From assembly GCA_039917655.1 (NCBI GenBank), contig JBDSJC010000038.1:1-60744 (forward strand): a stretch of DNA of 60,744 nucleotides. Reading direction: 5' to 3'. The notes under the pieces were generated by a model. The model searched no databases, was not told the DNA's origin, and saw only the letters and a program-made list of their open reading frames with translations. This DNA is from PNKC01 sp039917655 (GTDB lineage Bacteria; Chloroflexota; Dehalococcoidia; Tepidiformales; Tepidiformaceae). Position numbers and translations under genes: made by a program. Shown here piece by piece: positions 1 through 8,485 of this stretch; positions within the stretch are counted from its first letter, which is position 1; the number at the start of each line of letters is the position of its first letter.

Positions 1-2101
1 AACCGCTGCGACGGCGACCCCGGCCAGCACGGCCACCCCAACCCCAGCCCCGCCGCCCCCAGCTGCGGGCGATATACAGATCATTGACTTTGCCTTCTCG
101 CCGACGGCCTTTTCAGTCGCTCCCGGCTCATCCGTGAGATGGGTCAATGTCGGCGTGAAGCCGCACACCGTGACCGCAAATGACGGGTCATTCGACAGCG
201 GACTGATGGCCAAGGGGATCGCCTACAGCCACACCTTCAGCACGAGCGGAAGCTACCAGTACTACTGCGACCTCCACCCCGACATGGTCGGCACCATCAC
301 TGTCGGGACGGGCACAGGAGGGGCGGCGCCCACAGTAACGCCGACTGCCACGCCGGCGCCGCCACCTCCGGCGGTCCCAGGGAGTGTCCAGATAATCGAC
401 TACGATTACTCTCCGAAGGAGCTGACCGTTGCTCCCGGGGCATCGGTCCGGTTCCTCAACGTTGGGGCGAAGAAGCACACCGTAACGGCGACGGACGGAT
501 CGTTCGATAGCGGACTCATGAGCGCAGGTGATGCCTACAGCCACACCTTCAGCACAGCCGGGAGTTTTCAGTACTACTGCGACCTCCACCCCGACATGGT
601 GGGGACCGTTACCGTGAGCGATTCCGCAAGCGCGGGGGGTTCGTGGCCCGCTCTCCCGGGGATCCCTGACAGCCTTTTGTACAACGAAGAGTGGAATCGG
701 AAGACCGGCACATACAGCGCTGTGGTCGTCTCATCCCTGGCGGGAATCACATCGGGCAACTCGGCGTTCTGGGGCTTGATCCTTCAAGGCGTCCAGAACG
801 GCACGATTAATGCCGCGGACCTTCCTCCGAACATCGTTTCGTTCGTCGAAAGTCAGTACAGCAACGTGGGAGGTCCGCCCGCCGCCTTTCACGCGAAGAA
901 GCCCGCCCCCACTCCCACACCGGGGACAAGCACGCCGCCAACCCCGACCAAGGTTCCTGGGGCGGCGGGGTCTGCAGGCGACGTGCAAGTTATCGACTTC
1001 GACTACAGCCCGCGAACAACCAGTGTGCAGACAGGCGCGAGCGTCCGCTTCGTCAACTCGGGAGTGGCCCGGCACACCGTGACTGCGCTCGACGAGTCAT
1101 TCGACAGCGGGTTCATGGCGAAGGGCGACGCTTATAGCCACACCTTCACAACGCCCGGCACCTTCGATTACTTCTGCATCATTCACCCGGACATGGTCGG
1201 ATCGGTTCAAGTGAGCGATGGCACTGGGGAGCCAGCGCCGCCAGCGACTGCCGCACCACGACCGGTCGCGCCCGTTTCTCCTCCGCCGCCCGCCGCACCC
1301 GGAGAAGTACAGATGCTCGATTTTGACTACAGTCCGCGAACGATCACGGTGAACGCTGGCGGGAGTGTCCGGTTCGTGAACTTCGGGGTCGCACCGCACA
1401 CCGTCACGGCACGAGACGGCTCTTTCGATAGCGGCTTCATGTCCAAGGGAGATGCGTACAGGCACACGTTGCCGACGCCGGGGACGTACGAGTACTTCTG
1501 CGTGATCCATCCCAACATGACCGGGTCCGTGCGAGTCCTGGACGCAAGCGGCTCGGCGCCACCAGCCTTGCTAACCTCACCGACCAGCGGCGCCACGCCC
1601 GGAGCTTCCGAGACACAGGCGACGGGGCCAGCCAGTCTGGAGATGACCGACTTCGCGTTTACGCCTCGAAGCCTCACGGTGAAACCCGGCACCGAGGTGA
1701 CCTGGCGGAACACAGGGCGCGCACCTCACACCGTAACCGCCCGCGACAACTCCTTCGACAGCGGCCTCGCAAAGCCCGGCGAGTCCTTCACCCGGCGCTT
1801 CGACGCCGTGGGCACCTTCGTCTACTTCTGCACCCTTCACCCCGGCATGGAGGGGACGATCCTGGTGAGTGACACCGCGGCAGTGGCGGCTGCTGCGCCT
1901 TTCGGGGCGGCGGGAACGTCGGGGCAGACCGTCACCCCAGGGACCTCGCCATCCAATCAACCTGACACCGGTCAGGGGTCAGGCGATACACTGAAATACA
2001 TCTCAATCATCATCGGGGTCGTGATGGCGCTCACTGCCCTGGTCACACTACCGATAGTCGTCTTTGGGCGAAATTCATCGCCAGCGGGGGATCACTCATG
2101 A
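1..2101 (+). CDS. Multi-domain cupredoxin, membrane anchored (5' truncated)
   Basis: The reading frame is open from base 2, so the gene begins upstream of the window. Five plastocyanin-like domains are visible at about nt 74-310, 388-615, 985-1215, 1300-1545 and 1640-1870. Each has a full type-1 copper set: a His in a 'HTVTA' motif, then Cys, His and Met in 'C-x2-HPxM'. The domains are joined by Pro/Thr/Ala-rich linkers. An unrecognised segment of about 90 residues lies between domains 2 and 3. A single C-terminal membrane helix (about nt 1995-2080) with a short basic tail anchors it, so the copper domains should face the outside. It overlaps the next cupredoxin gene by ATGA and sits upstream of nosZ. 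A role as an electron carrier or copper buffer is inferred. The N-terminus, and possibly more domains, are unseen. Confidence 0.85.
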   Translation, partial: TAATATPASTATPTPAPPPPAAGDIQIIDFAFSPTAFSVAPGSSVRWVNVGVKPHTVTANDGSFDSGLMAKGIAYSHTFSTSGSYQYYCDLHPDMVGTITVGTGTGGAAPTVTPTATPAPPPPAVPGSVQIIDYDYSPKELTVAPGASVRFLNVGAKKHTVTATDGSFDSGLMSAGDAYSHTFSTAGSFQYYCDLHPDMVGTVTVSDSASAGGSWPALPGIPDSLLYNEEWNRKTGTYSAVVVSSLAGITSGNSAFWGLILQGVQNGTINAADLPPNIVSFVESQYSNVGGPPAAFHAKKPAPTPTPGTSTPPTPTKVPGAAGSAGDVQVIDFDYSPRTTSVQTGASVRFVNSGVARHTVTALDESFDSGFMAKGDAYSHTFTTPGTFDYFCIIHPDMVGSVQVSDGTGEPAPPATAAPRPVAPVSPPPPAAPGEVQMLDFDYSPRTITVNAGGSVRFVNFGVAPHTVTARDGSFDSGFMSKGDAYRHTLPTPGTYEYFCVIHPNMTGSVRVLDASGSAPPALLTSPTSGATPGASETQATGPASLEMTDFAFTPRSLTVKPGTEVTWRNTGRAPHTVTARDNSFDSGLAKPGESFTRRFDAVGTFVYFCTLHPGMEGTILVSDTAAVAAAAPFGAAGTSGQTVTPGTSPSNQPDTGQGSGDTLKYISIIIGVVMALTALVTLPIVVFGRNSSPAGDHS

Positions 2102-2562
2102 AACGAACCTTGGGGACAAGCATCGCGGTCGCCGGGCTGACCCTGTTGCTGGCGAGCTGCGGCGGGCAGACCACAAAGGGCGCCGAGGCCAGCGGCCAAG
2201 CCGTCAAGGCAGCTAACACTGTACCGCCAGCGAGCCAACGGCTCGTGGTCGGGTTGACAGAATGGGCCGTCGCGCCGGACAGGCGATTGGTCGCTGCCGG
2301 CGCAATCACCATCGTGGCCGCAAACGAGGGCCAAACTCTGCACGACCTCGTCATCGTCCGCTCCGATCTCGGCCCGAAGGAGCTGGCCGTTGCGAGCAGC
2401 CGAGGCGACGAGTCCAAAATGAAGATTATCGGACGGTTCCAGGAGTTCAAGGCGGGGGAGAAGGAAAAGCAGTTCGCGCTCGACTCAGGGAACTACCTCC
2501 TCATTTGCAACCTCCCGGCCCATTACGAACAGGGAATGGTCGCCCAGCTTCGGGTGGAGTGA
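2098..2562 (+). CDS. Cupredoxin-like lipoprotein
   Basis: This 154-residue protein opens with a lipoprotein signal ending in the lipobox LASC (Cys about residue 18), so it should be a lipid-anchored extracytoplasmic protein. The rest resembles a single cupredoxin fold. A His in 'LHDLVI' and a C-terminal Cys-x4-His-x3-Met arrangement ('CNLPAHYEQGM') could form a type-1 copper site. The spacing is looser than in the neighbouring cupredoxins, so copper binding is probable, not certain. Its ATG overlaps the stop of the five-domain cupredoxin gene (ATGA), implying translational coupling and a shared function, probably electron transfer or copper supply for the nos genes downstream. Confidence 0.75.
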   Translation: MKRTLGTSIAVAGLTLLLASCGGQTTKGAEASGQAVKAANTVPPASQRLVVGLTEWAVAPDRRLVAAGAITIVAANEGQTLHDLVIVRSDLGPKELAVASSRGDESKMKIIGRFQEFKAGEKEKQFALDSGNYLLICNLPAHYEQGMVAQLRVE

Positions 2563-2730
2563 ACCATGTCTTGCCGGCTACGCCTGCTCGCTGATCGCTG
2601 GCTGGCCTCCGGGTTTCCGCCCTCCATGGGGACCCGTGCGACCCCTATCTCGGGGCCGGACGGACCGTACCGGCGGAGATGGCCGTTATAAAGTGGCTCA
2701 GCGGGGACTAACGCGCGCTGGAGGTTTGCC

Positions 2731-3390
2731 ATGACCAGGTTCCTCGATCGAGCCGACGCAGGCCGGCAGTTGGGCGCTTTGCTGCGAACGCGCGGGCTGG
2801 AAGGCGGAGTCGTCCTGGGCATACCGCGCGGTGGGGTTCCGGTCGCGCTGGAGGTCGCGCGGGCACTCGGCGCGGAGCTTGGCGTGGTGGTGGCCCGCAA
2901 GCTGAGGGCGCCGTATCAGCCAGAACTCGCTGTCGGTGCGGTGACGGCCGACGGTGGGCTCTGGGTAAATGAGCGGCTGGCGGCCGAAGTGGGCGCCGAT
3001 GCGAAGTACCTGGCCGAAGAACAGGAGCGCCAGGTGCGCGAGGCCCGCCGCCGCGAGGAGGAGTTCGACGGCGGTCGCCGCCCCGTGGTGGAGGGGCGCA
3101 CGGTGATCGTCGTTGACGATGGGATCGCGACCGGAGCGACCGCAATTGCCGCGTTGCGGGCGATGCGGACGCGGGGCGCGGGGAAGGTCATTCTCGCCAT
3201 CCCGGTCGGCCCTCCCGATGCGGTCCAGGCGATGCGGGCGGAGGCGGATGAAGTTATCTGCCTGGTCTGCGAGGCGGATTTCCATGCTGTCGGCCAGTTC
3301 TACGTTGATTTCCGGCTCAACGAGCGCAGCGGAGACGGCTACTTCGGATACGCAATGGAGCAGAGCCGCTCGAACGTGCCACTTGCCTGA
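2731..3390 (+). CDS. Phosphoribosyltransferase family protein
   Basis: A 219-residue type I phosphoribosyltransferase-fold protein. The PRPP-binding loop is recognisable as 'VIVVDDGIATGAT' (about residues 128-140): two acidic residues followed by the TGAT phosphate loop. An early 'GIPRGGVPVA' segment matches the family's substrate loop. An Arg/Glu-rich helix lies between. The start is supported by GGAGG seven bases upstream of the ATG. Members of this family often sit among stress genes and their nucleobase substrate is not established, so no specific reaction is assigned. It stands alone, 168 bp after the cupredoxin lipoprotein. Confidence 0.8.
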   Translation: MTRFLDRADAGRQLGALLRTRGLEGGVVLGIPRGGVPVALEVARALGAELGVVVARKLRAPYQPELAVGAVTADGGLWVNERLAAEVGADAKYLAEEQERQVREARRREEEFDGGRRPVVEGRTVIVVDDGIATGATAIAALRAMRTRGAGKVILAIPVGPPDAVQAMRAEADEVICLVCEADFHAVGQFYVDFRLNERSGDGYFGYAMEQSRSNVPLA

Positions 3391-3632
3391 CGCCGGTGGC
3401 TGCATCGTCGAGTGTCCGGGCAGGCAACTTGAGGCGCGCGGATCGATGGTCAGGGGTCCGTCGTGAAAGGTGCCAGACGCAGGGCATGATGAAGCCGTCA
3501 GCGGCCGGCCTGGCCAGCGATCAGGTCTGCCCGCAAGCGTCAGAGGAACGGGTCCGAAGGCGAAGCACGGCGTTAGAGGGGATGACAGGCACCCGGAACT
3601 CGGGTGTACGCTTAACGCAGGAGTAAAAAGCT

Positions 3633-4055
3633 ATGGCGACACAAACCGAATGGGCGATCCGCCGCGCAGGGTCCGACGATCGCGACGCTGTCTTGAAGCT
3701 CTGGCAGTCCGCCGGCTTGTCCGGGGCAGACGAGGCCGAATGGCAGACGCTCACCCAGGGATCGGCGGCCAGGCTGCTGGTCAGCCACGAGGGCGAGCAG
3801 CTCGCCGGGACCGCCGTCGTGGCCTATGACGGCTGGCGTGCCTATATCTACCACGTGGCGGTCGCGCCCTTCACTCGCGGGCGCGGCCTCGGCAAAGCGC
3901 TCATGGCTGAGGCCGAAGCCTATCTCCTGAGCCAGGGAGCGCGCCGAGCCTATGTCGAGGTCAATGAGGCGAACACTGCCGGACTCGCCCTCTGCACCGT
4001 CTCGGGCTACGAGCCTGAAGGGGAGATCGCCCTGGTCAAAGAACTCCGCCGGTAG
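3633..4055 (+). CDS. GNAT family N-acetyltransferase
   Basis: A compact 140-residue GNAT-fold protein. The acetyl-CoA pyrophosphate loop is visible as 'RGRGLGKALM' (about residues 80-90), preceded by the beta-4 segment 'YIYHVAVAP'. The C-terminal 'VNEANTAGLALCTVSGYE' matches the usual helix-strand-helix end of the fold. It should transfer an acetyl group from acetyl-CoA to an amine, but nothing in the sequence identifies the acceptor. The ATG has a good ribosome site (AGGAG, spacing about 9). It is monocistronic, facing the convergent flavin reductase gene. Confidence 0.8.
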   Translation: MATQTEWAIRRAGSDDRDAVLKLWQSAGLSGADEAEWQTLTQGSAARLLVSHEGEQLAGTAVVAYDGWRAYIYHVAVAPFTRGRGLGKALMAEAEAYLLSQGARRAYVEVNEANTAGLALCTVSGYEPEGEIALVKELRR

Positions 4056-4215
4056 GAGTTCTTGTCCCCGCACCGGTGATCTCTCTGAACCACGTGATCG
4101 CGGTGACCGCGCGCGTCTTAGCGCGCCTTTGCGCCTCTGCATGGTACGGCTCCGCTCCGTTTCGCCGATCAAGGCTGTCGTGTCCACCAGCCCTGATCGG
4201 CAGCAAAGTCAAAAG

Positions 4216-4755
4216 CTACCCGCTGTAATTCCAACCCGTATAGGTGGAGGTGAGCGGATCGGCCTCCTGAAGCACCGCCCCGTTCAACACCTGCCCGGTG
4301 ACGAGCGTGTGGTCGCCGGCGGAAAAGAAGTCCCGGGCTTCGCACTCCAGCCAGGAGAGCGCGCCACTGAGGATCGGGGCGCCGCCAGCGACCGCAGTGT
4401 ACGCAAGACCATCGAGCTTGGGATGGTACGGATGGGCGGTGTGGTGGTTGCGGCCCAACACTTTCGCGTCTTCGTACGGCTGGGCGAACCGGGCGGCGAG
4501 CTTCCGGCCAGCCTCGTCCTCCGGCAACAAATTAATGGTGAACCGGCCATTGGAGCGGATGTTCGCGAGCGAGTGCGCATCGTTCTCGAAGGAGACGGCG
4601 ACGAGGCGAGGTTCGAACGAAACCTGCATGACCCAGTCAGCCATCATTCCGTTGGGTACACCGTTGCTGTCGCCAGAACCAACGATGTACATGCCGTAGG
4701 GCATTTGCTCCATGACATGGGCAATGTCCCCGCCGATCGCAACTGAGACTGACAT
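4216..4755 (-). CDS. Flavin reductase-like, FMN-binding protein
   Basis: A 179-residue protein of the flavin-reductase/FMN-binding split-barrel family. The segments 'PYGMYIVGSGD', 'WVMQVSFEPRLVAVSFENDAHS' in part, and 'GRFTINLLPEDEAG' follow the usual order of strands that cradle FMN. A typical role is NAD(P)H-dependent supply of reduced flavin, or reduction of a small protein or metal partner. The partner here is unknown. An upstream in-frame extension exists, but the chosen ATG has AGAGG at proper spacing and matches the family's usual start. Its upstream region carries a perfect 17-bp tandem repeat that could be an operator. Confidence 0.75.
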   Translation of the reverse strand: MSVSVAIGGDIAHVMEQMPYGMYIVGSGDSNGVPNGMMADWVMQVSFEPRLVAVSFENDAHSLANIRSNGRFTINLLPEDEAGRKLAARFAQPYEDAKVLGRNHHTAHPYHPKLDGLAYTAVAGGAPILSGALSWLECEARDFFSAGDHTLVTGQVLNGAVLQEADPLTSTYTGWNYSG

Positions 4756-4790
4756 CTTGCTAACCTCTTGGACTGCTGCTTCGTATCCGT

Positions 4791-4824
4791 TTAAGCAGAT
4801 CGTTTTGTTAAGCAGATCGTTTTG
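4791..4824. repeat. Perfect 17-bp tandem repeat upstream of the flavin reductase gene
   Basis: The unit TTAAGCAGATCGTTTTG occurs twice back to back (4791-4807 and 4808-4824), 36-69 bases upstream of the flavin reductase start. The position and AT-richness relative to its surroundings suggest a pair of regulator-binding sites. A chance tandem duplication is the alternative. Confidence 0.7.
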
Positions 4825-5205
4825 CTGGCCAATCCTGGCAGGAATGGCCTGAACGCTCACTCTCGGACCGCCGGATACGGATGGGAAGCGATCGGACCGG
4901 GATCCGTCTCACGTTCCCCCGAGCCTGACCCAGTTTAGCCACGGAGAACCGCGGGCTGCCACGGCCGGTCGGGCCCGTTGCACAGGCCCAATCGCCCCGT
5001 CTTTCCGGCGTCCTCCGCTGCCGTAGCCTCCGGCGTCGGCGCTGACCACAGCGCCTGCGGGGCTACGCCATGCATTCTCAGCGGTCGTCGTAGCGTGCGC
5101 CTGGTGGCCACAGTCGACCGCCGTCCGGTTGGGCCACGAAAGCAGGGCCTTGTGGCCCGGACGCTGGGCAGGCGGCACCGGTAGCCTCATTGGAGGGGCG
5201 CAAGA

Positions 5206-5268
5206 ATGCTCCTGCGAAGCCTCATTCGAAGTGACCGGGAGTCATATGCGGTCGCTAAAGCCAGATGA
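5206..5268 (+). CDS. Possible 20-residue leader peptide
   Basis: An ATG preceded by GGAGGGG at seven bases opens a 20-codon frame (begins MLLRSLIRSDRES, ends KAR) that stops 58 bases before the start of the cupredoxin lipoprotein gene. The good ribosome site is the only positive evidence. It could be a translated leader or chance. The rest of the 570-bp divergent region (4756-5326) shows the tandem repeat and no recognisable gene. Confidence 0.25.
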   Translation: MLLRSLIRSDRESYAVAKAR

Positions 5269-5326
5269 AGTTTCGATCACCAACAGAACCCGAGGCAGAA
5301 ACGCGCATCGGGGAGAGGAAAAGTAT

Positions 5327-5791
5327 TTGTCTATCAATAGATCCCTGAGGTTGTTTGCCGCTGGAGGCATAGCTCTGCTCGTTGTCGGCGCGGCTGTTGC
5401 CTGTGGAGGCGGGTCGGATAACGCCGTTCCGACGCAAGGCGTCCAGGTGAAGACTCCCGGTTCCGGGGCCACGTCGCCAGCCACAAGTGGCGGTTCTGAA
5501 AAAGCATCTGAGACTGTCAAAATCTCCATGAAGGACAACCTTTTCGAGCCGAAGACGTTCACCATACCGGCTGGCAAGTCCGTCGAAATCGAAGTGAAGA
5601 ACAACGGCGCCGCCATCCACAACTTGCATATTTTGAGCGAGGCGAAGGACGGCAAGGACTTTTCGAGCAACGCCATTGTCAGCCCCGGTGCTGAAAACAA
5701 GTTCACGGTGAAGCTCACCAAGACCGGCACGTACAACTTCCAGTGCGATTACCACGTGCCAGACATGGTGGGAACGATCACCGTGCAGTAA
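5327..5791 (+). CDS. Cupredoxin lipoprotein (plastocyanin-like)
   Basis: The 154-residue product starts at a TTG preceded by GGGAGAGG at eight bases. That start gives a clean lipoprotein signal with the lipobox AVAC. A longer in-frame start adds a hydrophilic stretch before the signal and is less likely. After a Ser/Thr/Gly linker comes one cupredoxin domain with His ('AIHNLHI') and a C-terminal Cys-x3-His-x3-Met ('CDYHVPDM'), a complete type-1 copper set. It lies 78 bp upstream of nosZ in the same orientation, which makes it the best candidate in the window for the electron donor to N2O reductase. That partner assignment is inference. Confidence 0.85.
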   Translation: MSINRSLRLFAAGGIALLVVGAAVACGGGSDNAVPTQGVQVKTPGSGATSPATSGGSEKASETVKISMKDNLFEPKTFTIPAGKSVEIEVKNNGAAIHNLHILSEAKDGKDFSSNAIVSPGAENKFTVKLTKTGTYNFQCDYHVPDMVGTITVQ

Positions 5792-5869
5792 TCGGCTGCA
5801 CGCCAGCCCGCGCGGGGCGGAGAATCATTTCCGAAAAAGTGGGCATAGGACGAAGAGAGAGGAACAGAG

Positions 5870-7918
5870 ATGGCCATTAGCAGGAGAGAACTGATCCAGG
5901 GGGCGGCAATTGGCGGGGCGGGTCTGGTTGTTGGCGGCGTCGTCGGCAAGGTTGCCCTTGGAGACGGTGACAAGGGCAGCGGGGGAAGCGGTGCCACCTC
6001 GCTCTCCGGGCAGGCGCAGAAGGTCGCCCAAGATCGCAAATTGACGTCCGACGACGTCACCCGAGCGGTCAAGACCTTTGTACCGCCCGGGAAGCCCGAT
6101 ATGGACACGCACATGCTCTTCTGTTCCGGCGGGCACAGCGGTCAGGTCCTCGTCATGGGCGTCCCCTCGATGAAGCTGATGAAGGTGATCGCGGTGTTCA
6201 CCCCAGAGCCGTGGCAGGGACATGGCTACGGGGCCGATGTCGGCGACACCATCCTCAAAGAGGGCACTACGGCGGTCGGCGGCGCCATCTCGCCCTCTCG
6301 CAACACGCTGACGTGGGGCGACACCCATCATCCGGCGTTGAGTGAAACAAAAGGCGAATACGACGGGCGATGGCTTTATATCAACGACCGGGCGAATGGG
6401 CGCATCGGCATGGTTGACCTGCGAGACTTCAAGGCCAAGCAGATCATCGATGTACCGAATCTTGACACGTCGCACGGGGGCTGCTTCGTCACGCCCAACA
6501 GCGAGTATGTGCACATCTCCACGATGTCGCCGACGCTGACCGACCGCTCCAAGGCGGCCTCGGCGCTGACGAACTACAAGGACCTCATGCGCGGCTACTC
6601 GACGTTCCTGGCGATCAACCAGAAGACGGGCCGGATGGAACTGGATCGCAGCTTCCAGGTGGAGCTCCCGCCCTACACGCAGGACCTTGCCGATTCGGGC
6701 AAGCTCGTCAGCGAGGGTTGGGTTTTCATCAACTCGTACAACTCCGAGATGGCGGTTGGTGGCAACGCGGAGGGCGGACAGCCGCTCGAAGTCGGCGCAT
6801 CAAAAAACGACTTCGACATGATGCACATCATCAACTGGAAGAAAGCGGAAGAGCTGGTCAAGGCGGGGAAGACGAAGACGCTTAACAGGATGAAGGTCAT
6901 CGCTCTCGATGTCGCGGCGGCCGAAGGCGTCCTGTTCCTTCTTCCAGAGCCGAAGAGCCCGCACGGCGTGGACGTGGCCCCGAATGGGAACTACCTCACG
7001 GTGAGCGGCAAGCTCGACCCGCACGTGACGGTTTATGGCTTCGACAAGATCAAGGCGGCAATTGACGCCAAGAACTACGAGAAGAAGGACGACTTCGGCG
7101 TCCCCGTCCTCAAGTTCGATGCTTGCGTCGCCGGTCGCGTTGAAGTGGGCCTCGGCCCGCTGCACTCGCAATACGACGAAAAGGGGCACGGCTACACGAG
7201 CCTGTTCCTCGATAGCGCCGTCGCGAAGTTCACCCTGGGGGAGCCTTACTTCAAGGGCGACCAGGCCTTCAAACTGGTAGACAAGCTGAAGGTGAACTAC
7301 AACATCGGCCACCTGGTGACGATGGAAGGCGACACCGTAAAGCCGGACGGCAAGTATCTCGTGGCACTGAACAAATGGTCGATCGACCGCTTCCCGGTGG
7401 TGGGAACGCTCAAGCCGCAGAATTTCCAACTGGTGGACCTTACCGGGGAGAAGATGGAAATCCTCTCCGACACGCCGATCGGCATTGGTGAGCCGCACTA
7501 CGTCCAGGGCATGAAGGCGGAGCGCATCAAGGCGTGGGAAGTCTACCCGCCGGGCACCAACCCCCTGACGATGGAGGTCGATAAGAACGCCGTCGAAGCT
7601 GGGACGGAGCGGCAGGAGCGCCGCGGGACCACGGTGGAAGTGTGGATGTCGGTCAAACGGAGCCAGTTCAAGCCGGACATCATCCGTGCGAACAAGGGCG
7701 ACAAAGTCATTCTCCATCTCACCAACGTGGAGAAGACCCCGGATGCGACGCACGGCTTTGCCATCCCGCGCTACAACATCAACGTAAGCCTGGACCCGGG
7801 CGAGTACACGCAAGTCGAATTTACGGCCGATGCCGAGGGTTCGTTTGCGATGTATTGCACGGAGTTCTGCTCGGCGCTGCACCTGGAGATGCAGGGCTGG
7901 TTCCTCGTGGTCGCCTGA
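5870..7918 (+). CDS. nosZ: Nitrous oxide reductase NosZ, clade II-like with Tat signal
   Basis: A 682-residue periplasmic copper enzyme that reduces N2O to N2. The N-terminus has a twin-arginine motif (SRRELI, residues 4-9) before a Gly/Ala-rich hydrophobic stretch, so export should be by Tat. The seven-bladed propeller region carries the first CuZ histidines in 'GDTHHPALSET' (His153/His154), a wording typical of clade II (atypical) NosZ and unlike clade I. The C-terminal cupredoxin domain holds the binuclear CuA ligands: His628, Cys663, Cys667, His671 and Met674 ('CTEFCSALHLEM'). The start has GAGAGGAACAG upstream. It is followed after 81 bp by nosL. All core copper ligands that can be checked are present, so it should be active. 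Confidence 0.97.
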   Translation: MAISRRELIQGAAIGGAGLVVGGVVGKVALGDGDKGSGGSGATSLSGQAQKVAQDRKLTSDDVTRAVKTFVPPGKPDMDTHMLFCSGGHSGQVLVMGVPSMKLMKVIAVFTPEPWQGHGYGADVGDTILKEGTTAVGGAISPSRNTLTWGDTHHPALSETKGEYDGRWLYINDRANGRIGMVDLRDFKAKQIIDVPNLDTSHGGCFVTPNSEYVHISTMSPTLTDRSKAASALTNYKDLMRGYSTFLAINQKTGRMELDRSFQVELPPYTQDLADSGKLVSEGWVFINSYNSEMAVGGNAEGGQPLEVGASKNDFDMMHIINWKKAEELVKAGKTKTLNRMKVIALDVAAAEGVLFLLPEPKSPHGVDVAPNGNYLTVSGKLDPHVTVYGFDKIKAAIDAKNYEKKDDFGVPVLKFDACVAGRVEVGLGPLHSQYDEKGHGYTSLFLDSAVAKFTLGEPYFKGDQAFKLVDKLKVNYNIGHLVTMEGDTVKPDGKYLVALNKWSIDRFPVVGTLKPQNFQLVDLTGEKMEILSDTPIGIGEPHYVQGMKAERIKAWEVYPPGTNPLTMEVDKNAVEAGTERQERRGTTVEVWMSVKRSQFKPDIIRANKGDKVILHLTNVEKTPDATHGFAIPRYNINVSLDPGEYTQVEFTADAEGSFAMYCTEFCSALHLEMQGWFLVVA

Positions 7919-7999
7919 TAGAGGCCGCTACACTGGGGCTACAGGCGATTCCCTCCACCCGCAGCCCCACCCAAAACCACGGATTGGAAGGAGACGGAG

Positions 8000-8485
8000 A
8001 TGTTCACACGGCGTGGATTCCTCGGCCTGCTGGGAGCTGCGAGCGTCACCGGCGTTGCGGCCGTAGCTGGCATCCAACTCCTCCCAGGCGAATCAAAAGC
8101 AACAGGTGACCCGGTCATCCGCTACGGCCAAGAGAATTGCGCCCGTTGCCGCATGACGATCAGCGACGTGCGCTTCGCCTCGGCGTGGCGTGAGCCTTCT
8201 GGCAGAGAGACGCACTTCGATGATATCGGCTGCATGGTCCTGCTCCAGAGCGAACGGAATCCAGCTACCGGTACGCGGTTGTGGGTGCATGACTATTCGA
8301 CCGAGGCGTGGCTGGACGGGGCCACGGCAGCGTACGCGCTTTCGGATGCGATCCACACGCCCATGTCCCATGGCGTTGCCGCCAGCGCGACCACCGAAGG
8401 GGCTCAGCGAATCGTGAAAGACTCAAACCAGGTACAAATTACGCGGTGGGAGGGCCTTGCCCCATCGCTGGAGCGAAGAGGATGA
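8000..8485 (+). CDS. nosL: NosL copper chaperone for N2O reductase
   Basis: This 161-residue protein matches NosL, which delivers Cu(I) for assembly of the CuZ site. The Cu-binding signature is seen as 'CARCRMTISD' (about residues 49-58), and the typical 'FDDIGCM' follows. The N-terminus 'TRRGFLGLLG' followed by an Ala/Val-rich helix looks like a Tat signal. No lipobox cysteine is visible, which is unusual because NosL proteins are generally outer-face lipoproteins. The start has GGAAGGAG upstream. Its stop overlaps nosD by ATGA, so the two are translationally coupled. Confidence 0.92.
   Translation: MFTRRGFLGLLGAASVTGVAAVAGIQLLPGESKATGDPVIRYGQENCARCRMTISDVRFASAWREPSGRETHFDDIGCMVLLQSERNPATGTRLWVHDYSTEAWLDGATAAYALSDAIHTPMSHGVAASATTEGAQRIVKDSNQVQITRWEGLAPSLERRG

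Noticed and set aside
6800..7882. A 360-codon minus-strand frame
   Set aside because: It is the shadow of nosZ, in which all copper ligands are seen on the other strand.
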